Shown: in pieces, positions 33,255 to 42,454 of the stretch | Position numbering within the stretch: position 1 is the first letter of the stretch | Layout of the letters: each line of letters opens with the position of its first letter | Origin: Buttiauxella massiliensis | Lineage (GTDB): Bacteria > Pseudomonadota > Gammaproteobacteria > Enterobacterales > Enterobacteriaceae | Direction of reading: 5' to 3' | NCBI RefSeq assembly: GCF_902500225.1 | Contig: NZ_LR722648.1 | Location: 438,937 to 502,936 of the forward strand | DNA length: 64,000 bases | Program-made: the position numbers and the translations under genes | Notes under the pieces: generated by a model | The model's database searches: none | Seen by the model: only the letters and a program-made list of their open reading frames with translations | Told to the model about the DNA's origin: nothing

Positions 33255-34510
33255 TATTGGTTGTCATCCTGTGGCGTCAGGTAGCGGATGGCGGCCCAGG
33301 TTTCAGCCACGCTTTTTTCAGCGCTATTCGCGGTCAGTTCGGTATCGAGTAAGGTGCGGCGCGCAGTGAGCAAATCGGAAAGCGTGGATTGCCCGGCACG
33401 GTATTGGGCTTCAATCAGTGAAAGACGCTGGCGTTGCAACGGCAAAATCTCTTCTTGCTGGCGCAGCCAGAGTGTTTGAGCTGCCTGATACTGCGCGACA
33501 AGCGTGCGCACCAATGCTATACGGTCGCGGTTCGCCAATGCCAATTGGTCGTTGGCTTCCATTGAACGCGACATATCCGCCGCGAGATCTTTGTCCTGCC
33601 GCTGAGATTTAAACATCGGTAAATCGACGGTAAACATCACGCCTGCCATATCGTCGTAATCATCGGCGCGATGGGCGTAATAAACCTCAACCCCCACGTT
33701 CGGCTTCGCGGCGACTGCAGACTGCGCCGAACGAGCTTTGGCAACATCCGCCTCACGCGCCGCTTCTATCACTTCCGGGTGCTGCCCGACATTTTGTTCC
33801 AGTATTTCCGGGTCCGCAGGCAAGCGCTGATAGCGCGGTAATGTGCCGCGTGTGTCCTCAATGTTCTCACCGGTTAATTGCAGTAAACGAGTTTGCGCCA
33901 GCGTCACATCGCGCTGGGCGAGCGTGACTTTGTCTTGCATCCCCAATAGCGTCATGCGGATATCCACTACGCTGGATGCCGGGGAACTACCACTGGCGAC
34001 GGTGGTTTTTTGCACGCTGATTTGGCGTTCGGTTTCTGCCACCAGCTTTTGAGCGCCCACCAGCACCTTTTGCGATAACGCTAAATCGAGCCAGGCCTGC
34101 GCCGTAACTCTTTGTAACGTCGCTCGAATCACTTCCGCTTTCGCAGCGCTGCTGGCCGATTGCGCCAGAATCGTTTCTGCTTTACGGTCGCGTTTTTCCT
34201 CGCTGACGTAATCCTGCATGATGCCAATGCGCTGCATGGTCATGCCTTCGCGAGTAAAACGGTGGCTGTTGCTGCCCTGTACCGGCACGTTTTCAATGCC
34301 GAATTTCAATTTCGGATCGGGTAATTCGCGGGCAGAATCAGCCATCGCATTCAGCGCGTTGCTCTGATTACGGTTGGCAGAAAGTTCTGCGGAATAATGA
34401 ACGGCCGCGGCCAGGGTCTGTTGCAGGCTGAACTCTGCCGCATTTGCGACAGAGACAGACACAGCAAACAGCACCCCGCCGAGCCACAAGCTCAGGGAAT
34501 GTTGTTTCAT
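33254..34510 (-). CDS. TolC-family outer-membrane channel of the Cu/Ag efflux system
   Basis: The protein is 418 residues with a cleavable signal peptide (ending ANAA near residue 24) and two outer-membrane efflux protein repeats of mostly helical heptads. Unlike E. coli CusC (457 residues, a lipoprotein) there is no lipobox cysteine, so it is closer to the CzcC-like branch. Its place between cusF and cusB, with overlap to cusB, makes it the outer-membrane exit of the tripartite pump. Confidence 0.85.
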   Translation of the reverse strand: MKQHSLSLWLGGVLFAVSVSVANAAEFSLQQTLAAAVHYSAELSANRNQSNALNAMADSARELPDPKLKFGIENVPVQGSNSHRFTREGMTMQRIGIMQDYVSEEKRDRKAETILAQSASSAAKAEVIRATLQRVTAQAWLDLALSQKVLVGAQKLVAETERQISVQKTTVASGSSPASSVVDIRMTLLGMQDKVTLAQRDVTLAQTRLLQLTGENIEDTRGTLPRYQRLPADPEILEQNVGQHPEVIEAAREADVAKARSAQSAVAAKPNVGVEVYYAHRADDYDDMAGVMFTVDLPMFKSQRQDKDLAADMSRSMEANDQLALANRDRIALVRTLVAQYQAAQTLWLRQQEEILPLQRQRLSLIEAQYRAGQSTLSDLLTARRTLLDTELTANSAEKSVAETWAAIRYLTPQDDNQ

Positions 34511-34521
34511 GATGACCTCAG

Positions 34522-34869
34522 TTACTTAGTCGGGGTAACCGAAGTGATTTTGTAGCCTTCGGACTGCTGGCTGAAGGCGAAGTCAACCGTTTCACCCGCT
34601 TTAACTACTGGCAATGCTCCCGCTTCAGGCAAGCTGAATGTCATGGTCATTGCTGGCCAGTTAAGGGCCGCGATAGGTTTATGGGCGATTGAAATGGAAT
34701 CGTTGGTGACTTTCTTTACCACACCATGGCCGTGGTAAACCTCAGCCGCCATTGGCTGAGCCATCGACATTTCATGAGTCATATCGTGAGAAGCGGCGTG
34801 AGCCACGGTAAAGAAAGCTGACACTGACAGCGCAACGGCTGTGAAGAAACGTGCAGAAATAGCAGACAT
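34522..34869 (-). CDS. cusF: CusF-type periplasmic Cu(I)/Ag(I) chaperone
   Basis: The protein is 115 residues with a signal peptide (ending AHAAS) and a Met/His-rich N-terminal stretch (HDMTHEMSMAQPM). The CusF metal site His-Trp-Met-Met is clear in IAHKPIAALNWPAMTMTF. CusF delivers Cu(I)/Ag(I) to CusB. The frame extends to 34893; ATG 34869 has CTGGAGA upstream and starts the signal peptide. Confidence 0.92.
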   Translation of the reverse strand: MSAISARFFTAVALSVSAFFTVAHAASHDMTHEMSMAQPMAAEVYHGHGVVKKVTNDSISIAHKPIAALNWPAMTMTFSLPEAGALPVVKAGETVDFAFSQQSEGYKITSVTPTK

Positions 34870-34934
34870 AAAAATCTCCAGAACTAAAGTCAAAGGATGA
34901 AATCCGTAAGGGATGAACCAAGACAGTGCTGGAG

Positions 34935-35345
34935 TTATTCTCTAAAACGACAAAACCGTATTGTGGCCGGAGGGCCAGTTGCAGGCGGGGTTAATAAGGC
35001 AACCGAGGTAACCATTTCAGTACATTCGGGGATCACTAAGGCCAGAGTGTCAGTGACCGGTAATGCAGCCAAAGAACTGTAGCCGTTATCTTTTTGCATC
35101 ACGTCCGGAATGCAGTGTTTATCACACAGCGTTCCCTTCGCTTTCACCATATCCCAATGGTTTTTCATCAGCATATGCTCGCTATGCTGAACGGAAAGGG
35201 ATGGTGCGCTAATTTCTACCGGGCAGTCATGCGATGCCACTGCGACCTGGCTGTTGACAAACAGCCAGCCAAACGCCAACAGCAGCATCAAAAGATGCTT
35301 TCTGAGGAAGCGTAAACGGCTTGTCGACCAGAAAGTGGATTGCAA
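34935..35345 (-). CDS. small secreted Cys/His protein leading the cus operon
   Basis: The protein is 136 residues with a hydrophobic N-terminal segment (LLMLLLAFGWLFVNSQVAVA) that looks like a signal peptide. The short mature part contains four cysteines in its first two-thirds (SHDCPVEIS, LCDKHCIPD, IPECTEM), and histidines and methionines near the first three (HSEHMLMKNH). I do not recognise a named family; it is reminiscent of small CopL/DUF2946-like proteins of copper operons. The start is TTG 35345, which is weakly supported. It lies 65 bp upstream of cusF on the same strand, so a metal-related periplasmic role is inferred. Confidence 0.6.
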   Translation of the reverse strand: MQSTFWSTSRLRFLRKHLLMLLLAFGWLFVNSQVAVASHDCPVEISAPSLSVQHSEHMLMKNHWDMVKAKGTLCDKHCIPDVMQKDNGYSSLAALPVTDTLALVIPECTEMVTSVALLTPPATGPPATIRFCRFRE

Positions 35346-35759
35346 CTTGATTACCCCAAAATATACGAGGCGGCAGTATAGGCATTAGACCTTTTTATTT
35401 TAAAGCGATTTTTGGTTGCTTTACATTCAGATAAATAATTAACAATTATGTAATATAATTTTAATTAAATAATCCTCATATGATTATTAACAGAGCAATA
35501 AGCGATATAAATATATACCGCTAATCAATAAGTAAATGTCATAATTGCAAAGCTGCCGACAAAAGTGTCATGGCAGCAGAACGAAGCTTGCTAAATTTGA
35601 TGCTCATCAGAATTCTGCGCCAATGATTCAGGCAGATTGGCACCGTTTTCGCCGACGACTGCAAAGCGTCTTATTTTTTTATTTTCTGGCATGGCGTTGC
35701 GCTCAGGTACTGCTCACCCCTTCAATGGGTAAAGATGCCGAACGCGACAGGGGACTCAA
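35346..35759. promoter_or_regulatory. divergent regulatory region between the cus operon and dcuC
   Basis: There is no gene in this 414-bp gap. It is very AT-rich from 35,390 to 35,530. The cus operon is expected to fire leftwards and dcuC rightwards from here. I looked for the CusR box (AAAATGACAA dyad) and an FNR box (TTGAT-N4-ATCAA) and saw neither clearly. The dcuC ribosome-binding site AGGGGAC lies just before 35760. Confidence 0.4.
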
Positions 35760-37136
35760 ATGCTAACTACTCTTGAATTACTTATTGGGGTTGTGGTTAT
35801 TGTCGGTGTAGCTCGCTACATCATCAAGGGCTACTCCGCGACCGGCGTATTATTCGTCGGTGGTTTAACGTTACTGATTATAAGTGCCCTGATGGGCCAT
35901 AAGGTTTTACCTGGCAATGCCGAAAGCACCGGGTATACCGCAACCGATATCGTTGAATACGTCAAAATCCTGCTGATGAGCCGCGGTGGCGATCTCGGTA
36001 TGATGATCATGATGCTGTGTGGTTTTGCAGCTTACATGACACATATCGGCGCCAATGACATGGTGGTTAAGCTGGCGTCTAAGCCGCTGAAATTAATCAA
36101 CTCACCCTATATTCTGATGATCGCCGCTTATTTCGTGGCTTGTTTGATGTCGCTGGCGGTTTCATCTGCAACCGGCTTGGGTGTGTTGCTGATGGCAACA
36201 TTGTTCCCGGTCATGGTGAACGTGGGGATTAGTCGTGGCGCGGCGGCAGCAATTTGTGCCTCTCCTGCTGCAATCATCCTGTCTCCAACTTCTGGCGACG
36301 TAGTGCTGGCGGCAAAAGCTGCCGAAATGTCATTGGTTGATTTTGCCTTTAAAACCACCGTGCCAATATCTATCGCTGCCATTATTGCCATGGCGATTGC
36401 CCACTTCTTCTGGCAACGCTACCTGGATAAAAAAGAAAACGTCAGCCACGAAATGCTCGATGTCAGCGAAATCCAGACTACTGCGCCTTCTTTCTATGCC
36501 ATCCTGCCATTTACGCCAATTATCGGCGTGCTGATTTTCGACGGCAAATGGGGTCCACAACTGCATATCATCTCAATTTTGGTGATCTGTATTCTGATTG
36601 CCGCGGTGATTGAATTCTTCCGCAGCTTCAAAGCGCAAACCGTCTTCTCTGGTCTTGAAGTCTGCTATCGCGGTATGGCTGATGCCTTCGCAAACGTAGT
36701 TATGCTGTTGGTTGCTGCTGGTGTGTTTGCACAAGGCCTTAGCACCATCGGCTTTATCCAGAGCCTAATCTCAATTGCCACCTCGTTTGGTTCAGCAAGT
36801 ATCATTCTGATGCTGGTGTTGGTCGTACTCACCATGCTGGCAGCAATGACTACCGGCTCCGGTAACGCACCGTTCTATGCCTTTGTTGAGATGATCCCGA
36901 AACTGGCCCACTCATCTGGTATCAACCCTGCGTACCTGGCGATTCCGATGCTGCAAGCCTCCAACCTTGGACGCACCATTTCTCCGGTTTCCGGTGTGGT
37001 TGTTGCGGTTGCGGGTATGGCAAAAATTTCTCCATTCGAAGTGGTAAAACGCACGTCAGTACCCGTTGCTGTTGGTCTGATTGTCGTGATTATCGCCACC
37101 GAAATTCTGGTGCCGTCTGCTGCTATTCTGCCTTAA
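35760..37136 (+). CDS. dcuC: anaerobic C4-dicarboxylate transporter DcuC
   Basis: DcuC is an inner-membrane carrier that exports succinate or exchanges C4-dicarboxylates during fermentation. The protein is 458 residues (E. coli 461) with about 12 hydrophobic segments and very high similarity to E. coli, for example GYSATGVLFVGG and MSRGGDLGMMIMMLCGFAAY. It is a single-gene unit with its own terminator. Confidence 0.96.
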   Translation: MLTTLELLIGVVVIVGVARYIIKGYSATGVLFVGGLTLLIISALMGHKVLPGNAESTGYTATDIVEYVKILLMSRGGDLGMMIMMLCGFAAYMTHIGANDMVVKLASKPLKLINSPYILMIAAYFVACLMSLAVSSATGLGVLLMATLFPVMVNVGISRGAAAAICASPAAIILSPTSGDVVLAAKAAEMSLVDFAFKTTVPISIAAIIAMAIAHFFWQRYLDKKENVSHEMLDVSEIQTTAPSFYAILPFTPIIGVLIFDGKWGPQLHIISILVICILIAAVIEFFRSFKAQTVFSGLEVCYRGMADAFANVVMLLVAAGVFAQGLSTIGFIQSLISIATSFGSASIILMLVLVVLTMLAAMTTGSGNAPFYAFVEMIPKLAHSSGINPAYLAIPMLQASNLGRTISPVSGVVVAVAGMAKISPFEVVKRTSVPVAVGLIVVIIATEILVPSAAILP

Positions 37137-37149
37137 TCTTCTGCTTTGT

Positions 37150-37180
37150 AATAAGCGCCTCATTGAGGCGCTTTTTTTAT
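37150..37180 (+). terminator. terminator after dcuC
   Basis: A stem AAGCGCCTC/GAGGCGCTT with a 3-nt loop is followed by T7. It lies 16 bp after the dcuC stop. Confidence 0.93.
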
Positions 37181-37221
37181 GTTTAAATAAAGCGACTTCT
37201 GGAAGCCTGAGCGAGAAAACG

Positions 37222-38028
37222 ATGAAATTAATGTGGCGAAACACGCTAATCCTGACTTCCCTACTAGCCACCAGCCATCTGTTACACGCGGAAGAGCTCA
37301 CCGCCAAACAGTATGCCGATTTCGACCGTTACGTGTTGGCTCTGTCCTGGCAAACCGGTTTTTGCCAGAGCATACATGAGCGTAACCGCAACGAACCTGC
37401 CGAATGTAAAACTCAGCAAGAGCAAAATGACAAGCGCACTTTCTTAACCGTGCACGGCCTGTGGCCAGGTTTGCCAAAATCGGTTGCGGCGCGAGGCGTG
37501 GACGAAAAACGGTGGATGCGTTACGGCTGTTCAACCCGCCCGGTGCCGAACATGGCCGAAGCTCGCGGTTCACAAAAATGCCAGGCGCCAGCACCTGTGT
37601 TATCAACAGATATCGCCAGCAAACTTGCGGGCGTCATGCCAGGTGCTGGAGGTCAGTCGTGCCTTGAACGCTATGAGTTCGCAAAACATGGCGCGTGTTT
37701 TGGTTTTAACCCCAACGCCTATTTCGGCACCATGGTTCGCCTGAACAATGAATTCAAACAAAGCGCTTTCGGTGAATTTTTGGCAACAAACTACGGCAAA
37801 GTCGTCACGCGAAAAGCGTTCAATAAAGCGTTGGAAAAGAGCTGGGGAAATGATGCGGTGAAGGCGGTAAAACTGACCTGTAACGGTAACCCGGCATACC
37901 TGACGGAAATGCAAATCTCCCTGGATGCTGCAAAAATTAATGGCCCACTTAATGAAAGCTCGTTTGTCACACAAAGAAATCCAGGCAACTGCGCGAAGCA
38001 GTTCCGCCTGGATGCTGTAGGTTATTGA
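37222..38028 (+). CDS. rna: ribonuclease I (RNase T2 family)
   Basis: RNase I is a periplasmic non-specific endoribonuclease. The protein is 268 residues, equal to E. coli, with a signal peptide of about 23 residues. The catalytic motifs of the T2 family are TVHGLWPGLPKS and YEFAKHGACFGF. The conserved cysteines for disulfides are retained. ATG 37222 has GAGCGAG upstream. Confidence 0.95.
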   Translation: MKLMWRNTLILTSLLATSHLLHAEELTAKQYADFDRYVLALSWQTGFCQSIHERNRNEPAECKTQQEQNDKRTFLTVHGLWPGLPKSVAARGVDEKRWMRYGCSTRPVPNMAEARGSQKCQAPAPVLSTDIASKLAGVMPGAGGQSCLERYEFAKHGACFGFNPNAYFGTMVRLNNEFKQSAFGEFLATNYGKVVTRKAFNKALEKSWGNDAVKAVKLTCNGNPAYLTEMQISLDAAKINGPLNESSFVTQRNPGNCAKQFRLDAVGY

Positions 38029-38031
38029 TCG

Positions 38032-39345
38032 TTAAGCAACGTGTGGTTGTTTAGCCGACTCGTCTGCGACTGGCTTTCCATTATCGGGAGTCAGATCGCA
38101 GTTCTTTGGCAGCGTCAGAGTTATCAATGCTGCAATCACCAACGAACCAGCCAGGGCGCAGACGGCCATGTTCTGCCCGTAGAGATAAATCATCATCCCC
38201 ACCAACCACGGGCCGCAGAAGCCCCCCAGATTGCCTAATCCGTTAATCACACCACGTGCCCCGCCGGCAACTTCTGGAGATGCAATTCGCCCCGGAATCG
38301 ACCAGAACGGACTGGTTGCAGCCTTCAGGAAGAACCCGCACACCACTAAAGCAATATAGGCCGCGATAATGTTATGACGTAAAACTACCGATGCCAGCAA
38401 TGCCGCGGCAAAACACAATAGTGAAATCATCACCCACAGTCGACGTTTACCGGTTTTATCGCTGAGCATTGAAATGACATAGATACCGATAATAGTCGCG
38501 ACAAAAGGCACTATTGCCAGCAGCCCGACACCCGCCATATTCGCGCCGGTAAGGTTTTTGAGGATTGTCGGCAACCACAGCGTGTAGCCGTAATCACCGG
38601 TTTGGTAGAAAAAGTTAAGTGCCACCAGCTTCATAAGACTGCTGTTACGAAATACATCGCGCAACGGGGCATTACTTACAGGCTGTTTCAGGCTTCGCGC
38701 CTGACGATCGCGTTCAAATTCCGCCAGCAGGTATTCACGTTCTGCAGCAGGTAACCAGCGAGCGTCTTGCGGACGGTCGCTAATCAGCCACCACCACACC
38801 GCCAACACCACAATCGACAGCAAACCTTCGATGATAAACAGCCAGCGCCAGTCCAGACTCTGAATAATCGCACCCGAGATTGGCGCGGTTACCATACCGC
38901 CGATAGGAGCGAACATCATGACGAAAGCATTCGCTCGCCCAATTTCGCGGTCCGGGAACCAGTTGCTGATCATCGTTAACACGACAGGCAGCATTCCGCC
39001 CTCGGCGACACCAAGCACAAACCGCAGAACTAAGACCTGATAGTGGTTGGTGACAAAACCTGTGGCGACAGAAACGATAGCCCACGCCACCAGCGACCAG
39101 GCGATAAAGCGTTTACCACTACCATTCACCGCCGCACGCCCACCGGGGATCTGCAAGAAAAGGTAACCTATAAAAAATATCCCGCTGGTGAGACCTGCCA
39201 TTTGGCTGGTTATACCTAAATCAGCCTCCATGCCACCGGGAAGTGCGAAACTAATATTCACCCGATCCATAAAAGAAATAATACAGGCGATTAAAATAGG
39301 CGCGACCACGCGCCACCAGCGAGTGCCGGGGATTTTCTTTTCCAT
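38032..39345 (-). CDS. MFS transporter, anion:cation symporter (ACS) family
   Basis: The protein is 437 residues with 12 predicted membrane segments. ACS-family marks include DRVNISFALPGGMEADLGIT at the first helix and WRWLFIIEGLLSIV at helix 6. Relatives carry organic acids such as hexuronates, galactonate and 2-ketogluconate. The frame extends to a TTG at 39363; ATG 39345 has CACGGATAA upstream. It ends 3 bp from the convergent rna gene and follows the dehydrogenase gene on the same strand (57 bp), so a ketogluconate-like substrate is inferred. Confidence 0.85.
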   Translation of the reverse strand: MEKKIPGTRWWRVVAPILIACIISFMDRVNISFALPGGMEADLGITSQMAGLTSGIFFIGYLFLQIPGGRAAVNGSGKRFIAWSLVAWAIVSVATGFVTNHYQVLVLRFVLGVAEGGMLPVVLTMISNWFPDREIGRANAFVMMFAPIGGMVTAPISGAIIQSLDWRWLFIIEGLLSIVVLAVWWWLISDRPQDARWLPAAEREYLLAEFERDRQARSLKQPVSNAPLRDVFRNSSLMKLVALNFFYQTGDYGYTLWLPTILKNLTGANMAGVGLLAIVPFVATIIGIYVISMLSDKTGKRRLWVMISLLCFAAALLASVVLRHNIIAAYIALVVCGFFLKAATSPFWSIPGRIASPEVAGGARGVINGLGNLGGFCGPWLVGMMIYLYGQNMAVCALAGSLVIAALITLTLPKNCDLTPDNGKPVADESAKQPHVA

Positions 39346-39402
39346 GGTATTTATCCGTGACAATAAAAGTCATTGCCCTTTTTAATAAAGGGCTCCGGGG
39401 AA

Positions 39403-40350
39403 TTAATTAATACGGTGCGGCAGAGCTTTATGGTTGAAATAAGCCTCAACGTTTTCAAATACGATATTACTCATGCGCTGACGTGTTTCATGTGTGGCGC
39501 TGGCAACATGGGGTTGCAATACCACATTCTCCATACAGATTAATTCACCAGGTACATTAGGTTCATTCACAAAAACGTCCAGACCAGCACCGGAAATATC
39601 ACCATTTTGTAAGGCGGTAATTAAATCCTGCTCATTAATAATACTACCCCTAGCGATATTAATGACCAACGCATGTTTAGGTAATGCCTCGAATACTTGC
39701 CGATTCACAATGCCGTGACTTGCCTTGCCACCCGATACCGCAACAATAAAAAAGTCACTATTGCGAGCAAGACTTAATACATCCTCACACCAGTGATACG
39801 GCAGTGAGCTATCCATTTCGCGATCGGTGTAATAAATTTCCATATCAAAGCCGATGGCACGACGGGCAATGGCTCGGCCAATATTCCCCATCCCAAAGAT
39901 GCCGATACGTTTACGGCTCACCTGGGTTGCCAATGCAGGGCTTTCCTGAAGCCAGCGCCCTTCTCGTACGAAGCGGTCACCCTGGCAGAGCTGGCGAGCA
40001 CTACTCAACAGCAAACCGAAAGCCAGGTCAGCGACATCGTCGGTGAGTGCCCCGGCAGTAATGGTCACCGCAATATCGCGACGGCGAGCATATTCCAGAT
40101 CCACCGCATCAGTGCCGACACCAAAAACAGCAATCACACCGACCTGTGGCAGATTTTCCAGCACGGCGGTAGTCACGCCGATATCTCCCCGCGTCACAAC
40201 AGCACCAATTTGTGCGCCGTTATCAGCAAGCCAGGCCGCAGCGTCAGACTGCTGGTAAAGACGATGAACGGTGTAATGAGTCTCCAGTTGCTGCTGAAGT
40301 GCATCCATCACTGGAGCAATAAGTAATACGTGTTGGGTAGGTTGCGACAT
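39403..40350 (-). CDS. NAD(P)-dependent 2-hydroxyacid dehydrogenase
   Basis: The protein is 315 residues of the D-isomer 2-hydroxyacid dehydrogenase family. The Rossmann motif is GIFGMGNIGRAIAR, and the catalytic Arg-Glu-His are in NIARGSII, VNEPNVPGEL and LQPHVASATHE. Relatives reduce glyoxylate, hydroxypyruvate or 2-ketogluconate. The frame extends to 40398; ATG 40350 has GGGGGAACC just upstream. Placement between the ACS transporter and a GntR-like repressor favours 2-ketoaldonate reduction, but the substrate is not visible in the sequence. Confidence 0.85.
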   Translation of the reverse strand: MSQPTQHVLLIAPVMDALQQQLETHYTVHRLYQQSDAAAWLADNGAQIGAVVTRGDIGVTTAVLENLPQVGVIAVFGVGTDAVDLEYARRRDIAVTITAGALTDDVADLAFGLLLSSARQLCQGDRFVREGRWLQESPALATQVSRKRIGIFGMGNIGRAIARRAIGFDMEIYYTDREMDSSLPYHWCEDVLSLARNSDFFIVAVSGGKASHGIVNRQVFEALPKHALVINIARGSIINEQDLITALQNGDISGAGLDVFVNEPNVPGELICMENVVLQPHVASATHETRQRMSNIVFENVEAYFNHKALPHRIN

Positions 40351-40456
40351 GGTTCCCCCGGTTAAGTCAGCTAAGTCAATATTTCTGCTTAACATCAAAG
40401 CCTTTTTAAGCGCAGGGTTTTGCGACGTAGGTCACGCCAATCCATGTTAGAAAACC

Positions 40457-40471
40457 GTGTTACCGTTAGCG
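40457..40471 (-). promoter_or_regulatory. possible GntR-type operator upstream of the dehydrogenase
   Basis: GTGTTACCGTTAGCG shares its left half (TGTTACC) with the GntR operator consensus ATGTTACCGATAACA, and lies about 107 bp upstream of the dehydrogenase start. The right half is poor, so this is a weak call. Confidence 0.35.
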
Positions 40472-40494
40472 TGATCGCTTCAGCATTTAAGCGA

Positions 40495-41487
40495 CTAAAG
40501 CGTGCCGCCAAGAGATAAGCGATAGTGCAAATCGACTTGTTCAATTGTTGGTTGTTTATTGATTTTCTTCAATAAAATCTCCGTAGCGACTTTCCCGATT
40601 TCAAAGCGTGGCGTGACAACACTAGCAAGTTTTGGAACCGTAACCTGGCCGATTTCAAGGCCGTGAAAACCAGCAATTCCCATCTGTTCCGGCACACGAA
40701 TGTTGGCAGCCAGGCATTCTTGTAACACGCCTGCGGCGAGATCGTCATTAGTACACAAAATACCGTCCATATCCGGGTACATCTGGCGCGCCATAGCCAT
40801 CATTCCTGTTCCTACGCTTACAGAGGAAACTTTATTTGGCATTAGCCGTCCGTCAGTCAAACCCGCGTCAGCCATGGCTTTGCAATACCCTTCATACCGT
40901 TTGATATCACGCACATCGGCCATCGAACCTAAATAGATAATCCGCTTCTTGCCACTGGCAATCAGCATATTGGTCATATCAAATCCGGCACGGAAGTTAT
41001 CAAAGCCGACGTTAATGCGCCCGCTACCAGATACCAGGTCCATCACTTCAGCCACAGGGATTCCGGCAGCACTTAAATACTTCTCGGTCCGCAGTGTATG
41101 CACGGTTTCCGTCAGGATAAGTCCCGCGACGTTAAAACCCAGCACAGTGGCAATTTGCTCTTCTTCGCGCTCGCGGTCGTAAGCGTAATTAACCACCAGA
41201 GTCTGGTATCCCATTGGCTTTGTTACGGATTCGATACCTGCCAGTAAATCGGCAAAAATCTGGTTATTAAAGGAGGGAATAATGACGCCGATTCGCGGCT
41301 GCATATTGCTCGCCAAAGCCCTGTTTTCAGGGTCAGGCATATAATTCACTTCCGCCATAACTTCAGCAATTCGGGCGGCAGTTTCCGGGGCGACTTTATC
41401 CGGTGTGCGCAAATAACGGCTGACGGTCATTTTTGTCACCCCCGCAAGGGCGGCAATGTCCTGCAATGTAATGCGCTGGTACTTCAT
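40495..41487 (-). CDS. LacI-family repressor, GntR/IdnR-like
   Basis: The protein is 330 residues. The N-terminal helix-turn-helix and hinge read LQDIAALAGVTKMTVSRYLRTP, very like E. coli GntR (LQDVADRVGVTKMTVSRFLRNP), and the effector domain keeps GVIIPSFNNQIFADLLAGIESV and CTNDDLAAGV. The frame runs to 41592; ATG 41487 has CAGGAAAACCAG upstream. It is divergent from idnO and upstream of the dehydrogenase and transporter. It is predicted to repress these, and perhaps the distant permease gene, until a gluconate-type effector is present. Confidence 0.88.
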   Translation of the reverse strand: MKYQRITLQDIAALAGVTKMTVSRYLRTPDKVAPETAARIAEVMAEVNYMPDPENRALASNMQPRIGVIIPSFNNQIFADLLAGIESVTKPMGYQTLVVNYAYDREREEEQIATVLGFNVAGLILTETVHTLRTEKYLSAAGIPVAEVMDLVSGSGRINVGFDNFRAGFDMTNMLIASGKKRIIYLGSMADVRDIKRYEGYCKAMADAGLTDGRLMPNKVSSVSVGTGMMAMARQMYPDMDGILCTNDDLAAGVLQECLAANIRVPEQMGIAGFHGLEIGQVTVPKLASVVTPRFEIGKVATEILLKKINKQPTIEQVDLHYRLSLGGTL

Positions 41488-41680
41488 CTGGTTTTCCTGA
41501 TAACCCGCGGAAAAAGGATTATGCCTCGCATCCTTAACAAAAGAAAAGCTACCACACTTCACACTCCAGGTATCATGCGGGCGTAACACCATTCGCAGTG
41601 ATCTACTTCACAGTTTTACCCGCTCTGAACCGCTTTGATAAGGGATATTAAATACGATGCAAAAATAACAGGAATTCACC

Positions 41681-42445
41681 ATGACGAATTTGTTTACGCT
41701 CGACAACAAACGCGTATTAATTACCGGCTCTGCACAAGGAATAGGCTTTTTATTAGCACAAGGCCTGGCTGAGCATGGTGCTGAAATTATCATCAATGAT
41801 ATTACTGCTGAACGCGCCGAACATGCGGCAATGAAATTACGTGACAGTGGTTATACCGCCTGGACTGCTGCATTTAATGTTACCGACCCGGAAGCGGTGG
41901 AAACTGCGATTGAAAATATCGAGCAAGAGATCGGGCCGATTGATGTATTAATTAATAATGCTGGCATCCAGCGTCGCCACCCATTTACTGAATTTCCTGT
42001 TAATGAATGGAACGATATTATTGCAGTAAATCAAACTGCCGTATTTTTAGTTTCACAATCTGTTTCACGACGCATGGTTAAACGCCAGGCCGGCAAAATA
42101 ATCAATATTTGCTCAATGCAAAGCGAGTTGGGCCGCGACACAATTACGCCATATGCCGCAGCAAAAGGCGCGGTGAAAATGTTGACCCGCGGTATGTGCG
42201 TGGAGCTGGCGCGCTACAACATCCAGGTTAACGGTATTGCGCCGGGTTACTTCAAAACAGATATGACCAAAACGCTGGTCGACGATGAAGCTTTCACCCA
42301 GTGGCTATGCAAACGCACACCAGCGGCTCGCTGGGGCGATCCTGAGGAATTGATTGGTGCTGCGGTGTTCCTGTCATCAAAAGCATCCAACTTCGTGAAT
42401 GGCCACCTGCTGTTTGTTGATGGCGGCATGCTGGTTGCGGTGTAA
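41681..42445 (+). CDS. idnO: gluconate 5-dehydrogenase (5-ketogluconate reductase) IdnO
   Basis: IdnO interconverts 5-keto-D-gluconate and D-gluconate with NAD(P)H. The protein is 254 residues of the SDR family, with ITGSAQGIGFLLA (cofactor), NNAGIQRRHPFTEFP, and the catalytic ICSMQSELGRDTITPYAAAKG. From memory it looks strongly similar to E. coli IdnO over its full length. ATG 41681 has CAGGAATTCACC upstream. It is divergent from the repressor. Confidence 0.92.
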   Translation: MTNLFTLDNKRVLITGSAQGIGFLLAQGLAEHGAEIIINDITAERAEHAAMKLRDSGYTAWTAAFNVTDPEAVETAIENIEQEIGPIDVLINNAGIQRRHPFTEFPVNEWNDIIAVNQTAVFLVSQSVSRRMVKRQAGKIINICSMQSELGRDTITPYAAAKGAVKMLTRGMCVELARYNIQVNGIAPGYFKTDMTKTLVDDEAFTQWLCKRTPAARWGDPEELIGAAVFLSSKASNFVNGHLLFVDGGMLVAV

Positions 42446-42454
42446 GGGGGAAAT

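Noticed and set aside
35346..35759. CusR box or FNR box in the cus-dcuC gap
   Set aside because: No good match to either consensus was found by eye.
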